From Microbulbifer sp. YPW1 (GTDB taxonomy: Bacteria; Pseudomonadota; Gammaproteobacteria; Pseudomonadales; Cellvibrionaceae), in the NCBI RefSeq assembly GCF_013367775.1, contig NZ_CP055157.1:4476001-4540000 (forward strand): a stretch of DNA of 64,000 bases. The letters run 5' to 3'. Shown here one piece after another: positions 18,919 through 28,892 of the stretch; within the stretch, counting starts at the first letter, position 1; each line of letters starts with the position of its first letter. Below the pieces are notes generated by a model, which saw only the letters and a program-made list of their open reading frames with translations, was not told the origin of the DNA and made no database searches. The translations under genes and the position numbers were made by a program.

Positions 18919-19011
18919 CCGCTGCAGCACCCGACTTCCCCGTCAGTAACAATTTCTCCGCGGCGACTCTACGATTGGCAGCTCGTAGTTTTGCGGAAAG
19001 CGGAGTCATCC

Positions 19012-21384
19012 ATGGCGCCCCAGAATTCCAAGCAGCTACTGCTGCCACTCCTGACGCTTGTCCTGTGCGGGTTATTTTTAGGATTCGAATGGAACTCTAG
19101 TAAGCCCGCCCCACCGGAGCCCTCCCCGGAAACTCCACCCGAGGAGTTCAAGCGGGAAAGTGATACCCGCTTCGAAAACTACGATGAACTAGGGGATCTG
19201 GGTGCATTGAAAAAACGCGGCACCATCCGCTTTGTCACCCTCGCCAGCAGCGAAGATGACCTGCTCCCCCGGGCAATGATTGTCTCCCGCTTACACTATC
19301 AGCTGGCGAAAGATCTCGCCAAACAACTCGAGCTAACCCCCCACTGGATTGCCGCAGCATCGCCAGAAAAGGCCCTGCAGTTGATCAAAAGTGGGCGCGC
19401 CGACGTATTCACCGGCAACCTGGCGAAGACCAAGGAACGCGCTCAGAATTTTGATCTTTCGGACGCTATTTCCACCTCCCACCAACAGCTCGTTACCGGG
19501 AAAGATGGGCCGGATGTCAATCACCCGGACAAACTCAAAGATGTCATCATCTCGGTTATGGCCGGCAGCACATATGCTGCTACTGCCAACGCCCTGCAGA
19601 AGAAAATCCCTGGCTCCAAAGTTGAAATGCGCGAGTTGCGTAAAGACGATACGGTCGACCGCCTGGTTGACAATATCAACCGCAGAAAAAATGTGGTGAC
19701 CATTGTCGACAGCACGATTATTGATGGACTGAAAAGCTACCGGAACGACTTCAAGGCGGGTGTATTTGTCAGCGATGAGGAGGACATTGTATGGGCAATG
19801 CGCAAGGGTTCCCCGGAACTAAAACTGCGAATCAATAACTTCCTTACCACAAAATTGATCGACGTACCCCTCGACAGGCCTTCAGACTGGGATGCCATCA
19901 AAAAATCCGGGCTGATCCGCTTCCTAACCTACAACGGTCCCACCAGCTACTTCATGTGGAAAGGTACACTGATGGGTTTCGATTATGATCTCGCCAAGGC
20001 ATTTGCGGAAAAGCACGACTTGGAGATGGAGGTCATCGTCGTTCCATACGATCAGCAACTGATCGAGTGGCTTAAGGAGGGACGAGGAGATTTCGCCGGC
20101 GCTTCCATCACCATTACCGACAAACGCAAGGCACAGGGAGTGGCATTCACTACCCCTTATATCGAAATGGCGGAGCAGATTTTAAGCAACAGCGGCAAGC
20201 CCGCGATCAAGAGCCTGCAGGACCTGAATGGGCGCACTCTGACCCTGCGTGCATTTTCGGTTTTTGAGGAAATCGCAAAGTCACTGCAGAAGAGTGGCAT
20301 TCAGGTCGAGATTGAATTGGCCGATCCGCAAGTGAGTTACGAGCAGATCATCAACATGGTCGCAGAAGGAGAAGTCGATGCCACTATTGTCGATGCCAGT
20401 GCCGCAGAAATCGGTGCGACTCTCCGAGATGAACTGGTGACAGGCCCGCGGGTAAGCGACCCGCTTCCCCAGGGTTGGATGGTGACGAAGGACAACCATT
20501 CCCTGCAGAAAAAACTTGACGAATTTATCAAGGAATTCAAAGCATCCAAGAAGTACGAAAAAAAGGTCAATTACTATTTCAAGCCAAACGAGCAGGCTGG
20601 GAAAAAACTGATGAGCCGAATTATTCCTGGCGAAGATCTCTCTCCCTACGACAAGCTCGCTAAAAAATCCGCGCGCGCGTATGAGTTCGACTGGCGGCTT
20701 ATCGTGGCACAGATGTGGCAGGAGAGCAGTTTCAACCCCAAGGCTGAATCACCGGTGGGCGCACAGGGTCTCCTTCAGGTTATGCCCCGTACAGCCGAGG
20801 AGATTGGGTATCCCCCACCTCTGTACGAACCCGGGCGCGGGATCGAAGCTGGAGTTAAATATCTGCGGTGGATTCGAGACCGCTTCGACGAGGACATTAC
20901 ACTTGAAAACCAGGTGTGGTTTTCCCTCGCCGCTTACAACGCTGGTATCGGCCACTTATACGATGCACAGCGTCTTGCCAGAAGCCTGGAGCTTAATCCC
21001 AATGTCTGGTTCGACAACGTCGAAACGGCAATGCTCAAACTGTCGGAGCCGCGCTACTTTAACAAAGCGCGCTACGGCTATGTACGCGGCGCAGAGCCCG
21101 TTCAATACGTACGCAACATCAGCAAACTCTATCGCGCCTACACAGCGATTACTCCTGGAGAAATCGCGCTGCAACTGCGCTATCTTCCAGACTTCACTCG
21201 CACTCAAGTCAAGCCATCAAGAAAAGGACACTCTTGTCAACATGGTCACTGGACTCTACCAGCGGGAGGAAATTTCGACCCGCCCCACTACAGTGGCCCA
21301 GACGAACCATGGACCTACCCCACCAACGTGACCACCGAAAGTGTCAAGCTGGTTGATCAGCTGATCTACCCGCCGCGACCTTAA
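19012..21384 (+). CDS. MltF-like lytic transglycosylase with two solute-binding domains (copy 1)
   Basis: A ~790-residue envelope protein. An N-terminal membrane/signal segment ('LLLPLLTLVLCGLFLGF') is followed by two successive family 3 solute-binding-like domains (about 55-290 and 295-520), each starting 'A-I/L-K-K-x-G-x-I-R-F'. An SLT-type lytic transglycosylase domain follows, with catalytic Glu571 in 'AQMWQESSFNPKAESPVGAQGLLQVMPRTA' and a conserved 'SLAAYNAGIGH'. MltF has only one binding domain, so this is a duplicated version. It should cleave peptidoglycan glycan strands in the periplasm. The ATG at 19012 has GGAG eight bases upstream. The last ~70 residues are a Pro-rich tail. A close paralogue follows 26 bases later. 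Confidence 0.85.
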   Translation: MAPQNSKQLLLPLLTLVLCGLFLGFEWNSSKPAPPEPSPETPPEEFKRESDTRFENYDELGDLGALKKRGTIRFVTLASSEDDLLPRAMIVSRLHYQLAKDLAKQLELTPHWIAAASPEKALQLIKSGRADVFTGNLAKTKERAQNFDLSDAISTSHQQLVTGKDGPDVNHPDKLKDVIISVMAGSTYAATANALQKKIPGSKVEMRELRKDDTVDRLVDNINRRKNVVTIVDSTIIDGLKSYRNDFKAGVFVSDEEDIVWAMRKGSPELKLRINNFLTTKLIDVPLDRPSDWDAIKKSGLIRFLTYNGPTSYFMWKGTLMGFDYDLAKAFAEKHDLEMEVIVVPYDQQLIEWLKEGRGDFAGASITITDKRKAQGVAFTTPYIEMAEQILSNSGKPAIKSLQDLNGRTLTLRAFSVFEEIAKSLQKSGIQVEIELADPQVSYEQIINMVAEGEVDATIVDASAAEIGATLRDELVTGPRVSDPLPQGWMVTKDNHSLQKKLDEFIKEFKASKKYEKKVNYYFKPNEQAGKKLMSRIIPGEDLSPYDKLAKKSARAYEFDWRLIVAQMWQESSFNPKAESPVGAQGLLQVMPRTAEEIGYPPPLYEPGRGIEAGVKYLRWIRDRFDEDITLENQVWFSLAAYNAGIGHLYDAQRLARSLELNPNVWFDNVETAMLKLSEPRYFNKARYGYVRGAEPVQYVRNISKLYRAYTAITPGEIALQLRYLPDFTRTQVKPSRKGHSCQHGHWTLPAGGNFDPPHYSGPDEPWTYPTNVTTESVKLVDQLIYPPRP

Positions 21385-21410
21385 ACTATCAGGCACAGAG
21401 GCGTTCAGGC

Positions 21411-23867
21411 GTGTCTATGGCTAAAGAAATCGCAACATTTATAACCAGATTGAATTACCACACGGTTCTCTTCTGTGTGCTCTTTCTTACACTCTGCTTT
21501 AGTGCATGTGATCGCCAGGATGCACCACCTCACGGTTCAAAAGCTACCCCGGATCTGGAGCTGACGGATGACCGGGGCAGCGGAGACCGCAGAGCCGAGA
21601 AAACGACTACGACGAAGATCTCTGAGGTAGAAAACTATATAGAAACGGGAGATCTTGCGGCGATCAAAAAGCGCGGTGTGATTCGGTTCGTCAGCATGAC
21701 CGGTGATAATCAACCGATCCTGCCCCGCGAAGCAATCGTCAACCAAACGCACCGGCAAATGGCGGAAGACTTCGCCAAAAGAATCGGTCTTGCCACACGA
21801 TGGTTTATCGCAGAGACCCCGGATGAAGCCCTCAGGATGGTGAATGATGGCGAGGCGGATATCGTCGCAGAAAATATGAGCATAACCCCGGAACGCCAGG
21901 AAATTGTGGACTTCAGTATTCCCATTTTACAGACCTCGGACGTTTTGATTTCAGGTAAAAATGGACCGGACATCAGCGATATCCGAAACCTTACGGGCAC
22001 GGAATTTATTGTCCTGGCGGGTAGCACTTACGCCGAACGCGCCCAGGAATTAGTGGCCAACCACCCAGATGCCAACCTCTCAGTTCGGGAAGTGTACCTG
22101 ATGGATGAGCGGGACACGCTATTTGACATGATTTCTGAGGTGGATAATGCAGTTACGATCATGCACAAAAACCTGGCAGAGGAAACGCTGAAATATCGCG
22201 ATGATCTAAAACTGGGTGCGACGGTGGGTACCAGGGAGAATATTGCCTGGGCGATTCGCAAGGACTCCAAGCGACTCAAAAACCGCATTGACAATTTCCT
22301 AACCCGAACCCTGGTCACCGATGTACCAGAACGAACCTCCCACTGGTACGCAATAAAGAAGTCCGGCGTGCTACGCTTTGCAACCTACAACGGCCCAACG
22401 AGTTACTATCTGTGGAAAGGTGTCCTGCGCGGCTTTGACTACGAAATGGCAAAGGCTTTTGCGGACAAGCACAAACTGCAGCTGCAAGTCATTGTGGCAC
22501 CCAACGAGGACGACCTGGTGGACTGGGTAGTGGACGGTCGCGCCGATATTGCCGGAGCCTCCTCCACGGTAACCCAGGAGCGTATCGACCGCGGGATCGC
22601 GTTCAGTACCCCTTTCATCGAGACCACCGAAAAAATCATCAGCAATCGCAAGCTGCCCAAGATCGAAACCCTCGCCGACCTGAACGGGCGAACCATTACC
22701 CTTCGCGCATACTCCTCATTTATTCAAACCGCACGCACCTTGCGCGATCACGGTGTAGATATAGATATCCAGGTAGCCCCCTCTGAAATGTCGTTTGAGG
22801 AGGTGTTAAACAAAGTCGCCGAGGGAGATTTTGAGGCAACCATTGAGGACGGCTATATTGCCGATATTCAGGCGGCCCTGCGTCCAGAACTGGTGATCGG
22901 CCTGCAGGTCAGCGAAGGTCAACAACAGGGGTGGATGATCAAAGACGGGCACAAAGACCTCTTGCGACAGGTTAACCGGTTTTTAAAGCGGTTTAGCCGA
23001 AGCAAGGAGTTCGACCAGCTACTTGTAGCTTACTTCGAGCCCGACAAACACCTGGTGCAAAAAATCTCTGCTCGGGTAATCCCCGGCCAAGCGCTGTCTC
23101 CCTTCGACAAGATGGTTCAGGCATCGGCACTCGAAAATAACTTTGACTGGCGCTTGATCGTCGCGCAGATGTGGCAGGAGAGCAACTTCAACCCCAAAGC
23201 AGTATCCCCTGTCGGTGCTCAGGGTTTGTTACAGGTCATGCCGCGTACCGGTGAAGACATGGGATATCCACCGCCGCTGTTCGATCCGGAAAAGAATATC
23301 CAGGCGGGCACAAAATACATGAGATGGGTCCGCAATCGCTTCAAGGACCCCCTGCCTGTCAGTGAGCAGCTCTGGTTTACACTCGCGTCTTACAATGCCG
23401 GCCTCGGCCACCTGCTGGATGCCCAGCGTCTTGCGGAAAAACTCGGCCTTGATCCCAACAAGTGGTTTGACAACGTCGAGGTAGCGATGCTGAAGCTCTC
23501 TGAACCGCGCTACTTTGAAAAGGCACGCTATGGCTATGTACGCGGTTCAGAGCCCGTCGCCTACGTGCGCAAGATCAGCAATCTGTACCAGGCTTACACG
23601 AACGTGGCCAGCGGTGATATCGCCAAAGGCTCACAGACATTCCGCGGGAAACCGCTGGCGAACATCATGGCGTCAATACGATCTTGCCAATATGATTACT
23701 CGACTCCATCAGCCGGTGTGCGTCCGCCACGTCGTCCAGCGCAAACGTGGCGGCAATCAGTGGGCGAATCTTGCCCGCCTCGATCATTGGCCATACCTTT
23801 GCCTCCAGGTCGCGGGCTATTTCCGCTTTCACCTCCGGGGGCTGCGGGCGCAGGGTCGAGCCAGTAA
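21411..23867 (+). CDS. MltF-like lytic transglycosylase lipoprotein with two solute-binding domains (copy 2)
   Basis: A paralogue of the preceding gene with the same order: signal, two solute-binding domains, SLT domain with Glu590 in 'QMWQESNFNPKAVSPVGAQGLLQ'. The signal ends 'LCFSACDRQ', a good lipobox, so this copy is probably a lipoprotein. The GTG at 21411 or the ATG two codons later can serve as start. The last ~68 codons (from 23665) run antisense through the end of the convergent quinone oxidoreductase gene and give a Pro/Arg-rich tail unlike copy 1, so the native 3' end may have been lost by deletion. The catalytic domain itself is complete. Confidence 0.82.
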   Translation: MSMAKEIATFITRLNYHTVLFCVLFLTLCFSACDRQDAPPHGSKATPDLELTDDRGSGDRRAEKTTTTKISEVENYIETGDLAAIKKRGVIRFVSMTGDNQPILPREAIVNQTHRQMAEDFAKRIGLATRWFIAETPDEALRMVNDGEADIVAENMSITPERQEIVDFSIPILQTSDVLISGKNGPDISDIRNLTGTEFIVLAGSTYAERAQELVANHPDANLSVREVYLMDERDTLFDMISEVDNAVTIMHKNLAEETLKYRDDLKLGATVGTRENIAWAIRKDSKRLKNRIDNFLTRTLVTDVPERTSHWYAIKKSGVLRFATYNGPTSYYLWKGVLRGFDYEMAKAFADKHKLQLQVIVAPNEDDLVDWVVDGRADIAGASSTVTQERIDRGIAFSTPFIETTEKIISNRKLPKIETLADLNGRTITLRAYSSFIQTARTLRDHGVDIDIQVAPSEMSFEEVLNKVAEGDFEATIEDGYIADIQAALRPELVIGLQVSEGQQQGWMIKDGHKDLLRQVNRFLKRFSRSKEFDQLLVAYFEPDKHLVQKISARVIPGQALSPFDKMVQASALENNFDWRLIVAQMWQESNFNPKAVSPVGAQGLLQVMPRTGEDMGYPPPLFDPEKNIQAGTKYMRWVRNRFKDPLPVSEQLWFTLASYNAGLGHLLDAQRLAEKLGLDPNKWFDNVEVAMLKLSEPRYFEKARYGYVRGSEPVAYVRKISNLYQAYTNVASGDIAKGSQTFRGKPLANIMASIRSCQYDYSTPSAGVRPPRRPAQTWRQSVGESCPPRSLAIPLPPGRGLFPLSPPGAAGAGSSQ

Positions 23868-24642
23868 GCGTTAACCGCTTCAGCATCACCGGCAACAGGT
23901 TGACCTCGACCTTCGCCCCACCAAGAAACGCGATATTGACGATACGCCCGTCTTTCGCCGCTGCGCGGATATTTCGATCCACATAATCCCCGCCGACCAT
24001 ATCCAGAATGACGTCGGCACCGCGACCATCGGTGGCCTGCTGCACGGCCTCAACAAAATCCGCTTCCCGGTAATTAATTGCAAGATCAGCGCCGAGTTCT
24101 GTACAGGCTCGGCATTTTTCATCGCTACCGGCGGTGGTAAGCGCCTTCACCCCCATGGCATGGGCCAGCTGGATTGCTGTAGTGCCAATACCGGAAGAGC
24201 CTCCGTGGACCAGCAGGGTCTCACCAGTAGCCAGCTTCGCGCGGTGGATCAGGTTACTCCAGACGGTGAAGAAAGTTTCCGGCAATGCCCCCGCCTCCAC
24301 CATCGTCAGCCCCTTGGGCACAGGTAAACACTGCCCCTCCGGAGCCAGCGCATACTCCGCATATCCGCCACCATTGGTCAGCGCACAGACCCTGTCGCCA
24401 ACAACGTAGCGTTCTACGCCCGGTCCGACTGCAGCAACCTCGCCCGCCACCTCCAGCCCGAGAATCGGCGAGGCACCAGGCGGTGGTGGATAGAAGCCAG
24501 CGCGCTGAACAACATCCGGGCGATTGACCCCGGCAGCAGCCACGCGGATCAATATTTCTCCAGCCTCTGGAGTGGGCTTGTCGCCTTCGGCAACCACCAG
24601 TTTTTCGGGGCCACCATGTTCCGGCAGATCAATAAATCGCAT
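23665..24642 (-). CDS. NAD(P)H:quinone oxidoreductase, PIG3-type zinc-independent MDR
   Basis: A 325-residue medium-chain reductase expected to reduce quinones or enones with NADPH in the cytoplasm. It shows the PIG3-like opening 'MRFIDLPEHGGPEKLVV', 'RAGFYPPPPGASPILGLEVAG', the nucleotide-binding 'VHGGSSGIGTTAIQLA' (G-x-x-G-x-G type) and the closing 'ADAHRLMESSNHIGKIVL'. No catalytic zinc ligands are seen. ATG at 24642 is chosen because AAGGAG lies seven bases upstream; a longer frame to 24717 would cross a terminator. Its 3' end overlaps the convergent transglycosylase gene by about 200 bases. Confidence 0.88.
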   Translation of the reverse strand: MRFIDLPEHGGPEKLVVAEGDKPTPEAGEILIRVAAAGVNRPDVVQRAGFYPPPPGASPILGLEVAGEVAAVGPGVERYVVGDRVCALTNGGGYAEYALAPEGQCLPVPKGLTMVEAGALPETFFTVWSNLIHRAKLATGETLLVHGGSSGIGTTAIQLAHAMGVKALTTAGSDEKCRACTELGADLAINYREADFVEAVQQATDGRGADVILDMVGGDYVDRNIRAAAKDGRIVNIAFLGGAKVEVNLLPVMLKRLTLTGSTLRPQPPEVKAEIARDLEAKVWPMIEAGKIRPLIAATFALDDVADAHRLMESSNHIGKIVLTP

Positions 24643-24689
24643 AGGTCGTCTCCTTATCCTGAGAAAAGACTTTAGCGGATTTCCACAAC

Positions 24690-24715
24690 AAAAAAAGCCC
24701 GGCGCTGGGCCGGGC
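24690..24715 (-). terminator. Rho-independent terminator of the TonB-dependent receptor gene
   Basis: On the minus strand GCCCGGC (24715-24709) pairs with GCCGGGC (24703-24697) around a 5-base loop and is followed by seven T's, about 30 bases after the receptor's stop codon. Confidence 0.9.
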
Positions 24716-24746
24716 AAGTGATAAGACTGAAAGGAGGTGAGGAAAA

Positions 24747-27029
24747 TCAGATTTCGTAATTGAGCTCGATACCAACAATACGACCGCGATTGATCGGGGT
24801 AAAGGTAGAGTTCGGCCCCAGAGTTACCGGACCGAGCATACCTGGCAATTGGGTATCGTTACCTTCACTGACTTCATCCAGCATGTTCTTGCCGAACAAC
24901 GCCAGGCGGTAGTTGCCGGAATCCGGGCTGAAGCCGATGCTGAAGTCCACCATTTCCACTTCGCTCAGCATGCCGGCGTTGTTGTCGGTGTAGGCAGAGG
25001 CATCGCGGTGGTTGTAGTTGATACGAGAGGTCAGCGCACCCCAGCTGCCCAGCTGCAGGTCGTGCACAAGGCCTACGCCGTAAGTCCACGGCGCCAGACG
25101 CGGAATCTCCAGATCGTAATCGGCACCGTCTACGACACCGTCGCCGGTGAGGTCCAGCCAGATATCGTCATACTCACCATCTACATAACCCAGATTCATG
25201 GTCATCAGCAGTGAGTCGGTCAAACCGGCCATCATTTCAAATTCAGCACCACGGATGGTTGCGTTCGCGGTATTGCGAATGAGCTGGGCCACACCAGCAG
25301 TTTCACTGGGCAGGTTAACCTCACGCTGCATATCGTCGATGGTGTTGTGGAACACGGCCATATTGGTTTTCACACGGCCACCCAACCACTGGGATTTGGC
25401 ACCAATCTCAAAGCTATTCTGCTCTTCCTGATCGGTCGGTCCCGGTGATTCGCCAAATGCGGTGTTGCGCATGTTGTAACCACCGCTACGGAAGCCTTTG
25501 GTCCACACCGCGTAGGCTTGGGCGGAATCGCTCAGCAACCACTGCATACCCAGTTTCGGGGTAAAGGCACTCCACGATTCAGTATCGCTGAAATCATAGG
25601 CAGGACAAGCTTCCCGATCACAACCATTGCCCGGGATGATGGAGGCAATATCCGCAGACTTCTCCTCGCTGGAATAGCGACCACCCAGGGTGAGCACCCA
25701 GGATTCGTTCAGGTCGATATCGGCCTGCGTGAATATCCCCTTGGCCGTATGGTCCTGCACACCGCCACCGGCCATAACCAGGGCGCCGCCTAACAGGTTG
25801 CGCTCTTCAATATATTTCAGGTCCTGGGAAAACCAGTAGACGCCGCTGGTCACCGAGGTATTGCCAAAGCGACCGGAGTACCGCAGCTCATTACTCAGCT
25901 GATCCTGATCGATCAGGCTATAGGAATGGAACAGGTGTACCGGCAGAGAGTCGATGTCCCCCTCGCCTGCAGTCTCGTAATCACGCCATGCAAGAATATT
26001 GGTGATGGTACCGTTACCGAAAGCCACATCCTGGTTGTACTCGGCGATGGCCTGATTCCAGTCGGTTTCCGCCCAGCCCTCATTGTCAATCGCCACTTCA
26101 AAGGAGTTTTCGCTGTTATCCCAGTCGGTAACACCGACTGAGGCCGCGATTGCCTGGGAGAAATCTCCACGGTTCTGACCAATCGGACCATCGGCATCTA
26201 CATGGCCCGACTCGAGACGTACTATCAGGTCGGCGGATTCACCGATATCCACGGTAAAGCTCGGGCGCACAAACCAGGTGGTGGAGGCACCCAGGTTATC
26301 GTTGCCGTTTGCCTTGTTCTCAAACCAGCCTTTGTCATCGCTGTAATAGGCCGTCAGGCGGCCGTTGACCTTTTCACTGATTTGTCCGGATACGGTACCG
26401 GCGAGATTGGTTTCCTGCTGTGCAGTGGTAGAGAACCGCACTTTACTCATAAATTCTTCGGTAGGCTTGGCAGTCTTAACCACCACCGCGCCACCAGTCA
26501 CGTTGCGTCCGAACAGCAGGCCCTGAGGGCCGCGCAGCACTTCGATCCCTTCCAGGTCGAACAGGTCAAGGATCACGCCCGCATTGATCCCCATATACAT
26601 GCCATCGACAAACACACCTACGGTGGGGTCAATGGAGGGAATGGAGCTGTTTACCCCGAGACCGCGCACGGTGAAGTTGGCGGTGCTTTTGATGGTGCCG
26701 GCATCGTCCATCTGCACGTTGGGCATTTTGAACGCGAGGCTTTCGAGGTCGCGGGTCTGCAGCGCTTCCAGCTGGTCGCCGGAGTATGCGGTCGCGGCAA
26801 CCGGCACGTCCTGCAGACGCTCGGCGTCCCCGCGTTTACGCGCAACAACTTCCACTTCTTCAAGCAGGGTATTGATGGAATTCTCTGCTGCGTGGGCCGA
26901 ACCCACACCGCAGGCCAGAGACATGGCCGCAAACGAACAGGCCGAAGCCAGAACCAGGTTCTTGCCTCTGCTGTTTACCGTTTTCAGGGTAAATTGGTGT
27001 TTATTGAAAGCGTCAGATTGGCTTCCCAT
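24747..27029 (-). CDS. TonB-dependent receptor
   Basis: A ~760-residue outer-membrane active transporter. It has a long signal peptide ending 'GVGSAHAAEN', a short TonB-box-like 'LLEEVEVVARKR', the plug domain ('LQDVPVAATAYSGDQL', 'TVRGLGVNS', 'DGMYMGINAG', 'GIEVLRGPQGLLFGRNVTGGAV') and a large beta-barrel ending in an aromatic-terminated strand ('GRIVGIELNYEI'). The plug type is that of sphingomonad/marine receptors for diverse organic substrates, not a clear siderophore receptor, and no Fur box is seen upstream. ATG at 27029 is chosen because GGAGAG lies five bases upstream. The receptor is divergent from an acyl-CoA dehydrogenase pair, so a lipid-like substrate is possible (inference). Confidence 0.9.
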   Translation of the reverse strand: MGSQSDAFNKHQFTLKTVNSRGKNLVLASACSFAAMSLACGVGSAHAAENSINTLLEEVEVVARKRGDAERLQDVPVAATAYSGDQLEALQTRDLESLAFKMPNVQMDDAGTIKSTANFTVRGLGVNSSIPSIDPTVGVFVDGMYMGINAGVILDLFDLEGIEVLRGPQGLLFGRNVTGGAVVVKTAKPTEEFMSKVRFSTTAQQETNLAGTVSGQISEKVNGRLTAYYSDDKGWFENKANGNDNLGASTTWFVRPSFTVDIGESADLIVRLESGHVDADGPIGQNRGDFSQAIAASVGVTDWDNSENSFEVAIDNEGWAETDWNQAIAEYNQDVAFGNGTITNILAWRDYETAGEGDIDSLPVHLFHSYSLIDQDQLSNELRYSGRFGNTSVTSGVYWFSQDLKYIEERNLLGGALVMAGGGVQDHTAKGIFTQADIDLNESWVLTLGGRYSSEEKSADIASIIPGNGCDREACPAYDFSDTESWSAFTPKLGMQWLLSDSAQAYAVWTKGFRSGGYNMRNTAFGESPGPTDQEEQNSFEIGAKSQWLGGRVKTNMAVFHNTIDDMQREVNLPSETAGVAQLIRNTANATIRGAEFEMMAGLTDSLLMTMNLGYVDGEYDDIWLDLTGDGVVDGADYDLEIPRLAPWTYGVGLVHDLQLGSWGALTSRINYNHRDASAYTDNNAGMLSEVEMVDFSIGFSPDSGNYRLALFGKNMLDEVSEGNDTQLPGMLGPVTLGPNSTFTPINRGRIVGIELNYEI

Positions 27030-27677
27030 GTTTTCTCTCCATTGCACCGAGTTATTTTTATGTATTTTTCAGCAACAGAACTACCGCGACCGGTACCACT
27101 TTGCCGCCACACACTCAGGCGACCCGGCCAACAACCGCGCTGTCTTCTGCCGCCCCTGTGCCGGGGCTGACAGGAGAAGACTACAAGAGGTTTTTCCGTT
27201 ACAAAAGTTTATTTTTTGAGTAATTCATTCTACTTATTCCCGTGGGTCTGAAATGACAACCACTGAAATAAACCAGAAATAAATGACTACAGCGTCACAC
27301 TCGAGTCACGTCAGAATTCGTTCCCAAAATTCTCCAAACCACCGGTACCGTGGCGGATCCAAAGGAAATTGATTCCAACGGTAACACTTCGCAAGCCGTA
27401 CCAAATTAAGTAAACAAATATCAGGTATCCGTTTCACCAATGGCTTGCTGACACTACCGAGTGTGTGCCGGGATATCCCCGTGCGCCATAACCTCACCGG
27501 TAATGCCTCTGCGCACTGCCTGGCCCGATCTGGTATGGGACCCGGCTTCACCACCTGCCCTGAATATTCCCCGGCAATACCCCCGACTTCCATTACCCCG
27601 GCGGTAGTGGCACGCATCCCCCGCCGACGTCAACCTGTGCTCCTGTCAAGATAAACAGTTACAGGGGTATACCGAAC
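27030..27677. other. Divergent intergenic region (receptor / acyl-CoA dehydrogenases)
   Basis: About 650 bases with no supported gene. A 103-codon minus-strand frame (27306-27617) and a plus-strand frame (27445-27654) lack ribosome sites and recognisable motifs. The part near the receptor (27190-27300) is AT-rich and probably holds its promoter. No Fur box or clear operator was found. Confidence 0.5.
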
Positions 27678-28877
27678 GTGAACAATAAGTACACGCCGGA
27701 AGAGCAGGCGTTTCGCAGTGAAGTGCGGCAGTTTCTCAAGGAGAAACTACCGCAGGATATCCAGCGAAAGACTCTGCTGGGCATGCATCTGGAAAAGGAA
27801 GACTGCGTGCGCTGGCAGAAAATTCTGCACGAGCAGGGATGGGCCGCGGTGAACTGGCCCGAAGAGCACGGCGGAACCGGATGGACCGCGACCCAGAAGA
27901 ACATCTTCGAAACCGAATGCGCCCTGGCGGGTGCCCCCGAGGTCGTCCCCTTCGGTATGAAAATGGTGGCGCCGGTTATTTTCACCTTCGGCAGTAAAGA
28001 GCAGCAACAACGCTTCCTACCCGATATCCTGGCCAGTAACGTATGGTGGTGTCAGGGCTACTCTGAACCCAATGCGGGCTCCGACCTCGCCTCCCTGAAA
28101 ACCACGGCACACCGCGACGGTGACCACTATGTGGTGAACGGCACCAAGACCTGGACCACCCTGGCGCAGTACGCGGACTGGATCTTTTGCCTGGTGCGCA
28201 CCGGCGGGCCGCAGGAGAAAAACCAGACGGCGATCAGTTTCCTGCTGATCGATATGCGCACACCGGGTATCAGCCTGTCCCCTATCCTCACCCTGGACGG
28301 CTATCGGGAAGTCAATGAAGTGCACTTCGACAATGTCCGGGTACCGGTGGAAAACCGGATCGGCGAAGAAGGTAAAGGCTGGACTTATGCCAAGGTTCTG
28401 CTCACCCACGAACGCACCAATATTGCCCGCGTAGCCCACTCTCGCTGCCAGCTACAGCGCGCCCGCGAACTCGCCAGTGAAACCCCGGACGGCAACGCGA
28501 ACTTGATCGATAACCCGATCTTTGCTCACAAGTTTGCAGAGATCGAAATTGAATTGCTGGCACTCGAATATACCGAGCTGCGCACCCTGGACGCGATCCG
28601 CACCGGGCAGGCACCGGGCCCGGAATCCTCGATTCTGAAAATCAAAGGCACCGAACTGGCCCAGGCCATTGACGAACTACATGCGGAAATCGCCGCATAC
28701 GGCGGACTACCCTATGCCCCATGGCAGCTAGAGGAGGACTTCGACGGTGCGCGGGTTGGCAGCGATAGCGCCATCAACAGCTGGCTGCGTTACTTCAACA
28801 ACCGCAAATCATCCATTTACGGCGGCAGTAACGAGATCCAGAAAAATATCATCTGCAAGGCCGTGCTGGGCCTGTAA
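27678..28877 (+). CDS. Acyl-CoA dehydrogenase family protein (first of a pair)
   Basis: A 399-residue FAD enzyme expected to introduce an alpha-beta double bond in an acyl-CoA thioester. The N-terminal helical domain is followed by the beta domain with 'CQGYSEPNAGSDLASLKTTA' and 'YVVNGTKTWTT', and the C-terminal helical bundle with 'LTHERTNIARVA' and the flavin-contacting end 'IYGGSNEIQKNIICKAVLGL'. The likely start is GTG at 27678. The second dehydrogenase begins 16 bases downstream; such pairs often form heteromeric enzymes for bulky substrates such as steroid side chains, so a heteromer is possible. Confidence 0.88.
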   Translation: MNNKYTPEEQAFRSEVRQFLKEKLPQDIQRKTLLGMHLEKEDCVRWQKILHEQGWAAVNWPEEHGGTGWTATQKNIFETECALAGAPEVVPFGMKMVAPVIFTFGSKEQQQRFLPDILASNVWWCQGYSEPNAGSDLASLKTTAHRDGDHYVVNGTKTWTTLAQYADWIFCLVRTGGPQEKNQTAISFLLIDMRTPGISLSPILTLDGYREVNEVHFDNVRVPVENRIGEEGKGWTYAKVLLTHERTNIARVAHSRCQLQRARELASETPDGNANLIDNPIFAHKFAEIEIELLALEYTELRTLDAIRTGQAPGPESSILKIKGTELAQAIDELHAEIAAYGGLPYAPWQLEEDFDGARVGSDSAINSWLRYFNNRKSSIYGGSNEIQKNIICKAVLGL

Positions 28878-28892
28878 CCGGAGGACGCAGAT

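Noticed and set aside
26202..27170. A 322-codon plus-strand frame antisense to the TonB-dependent receptor gene
   Set aside because: It is a shadow of the receptor gene; the receptor frame has clear plug motifs and a ribosome site.
27306..27617. A 103-codon minus-strand frame in the receptor/dehydrogenase spacer
   Set aside because: There is no ribosome site or recognisable motif, and its Pro/Arg-rich composition is typical of chance frames in GC-rich DNA.
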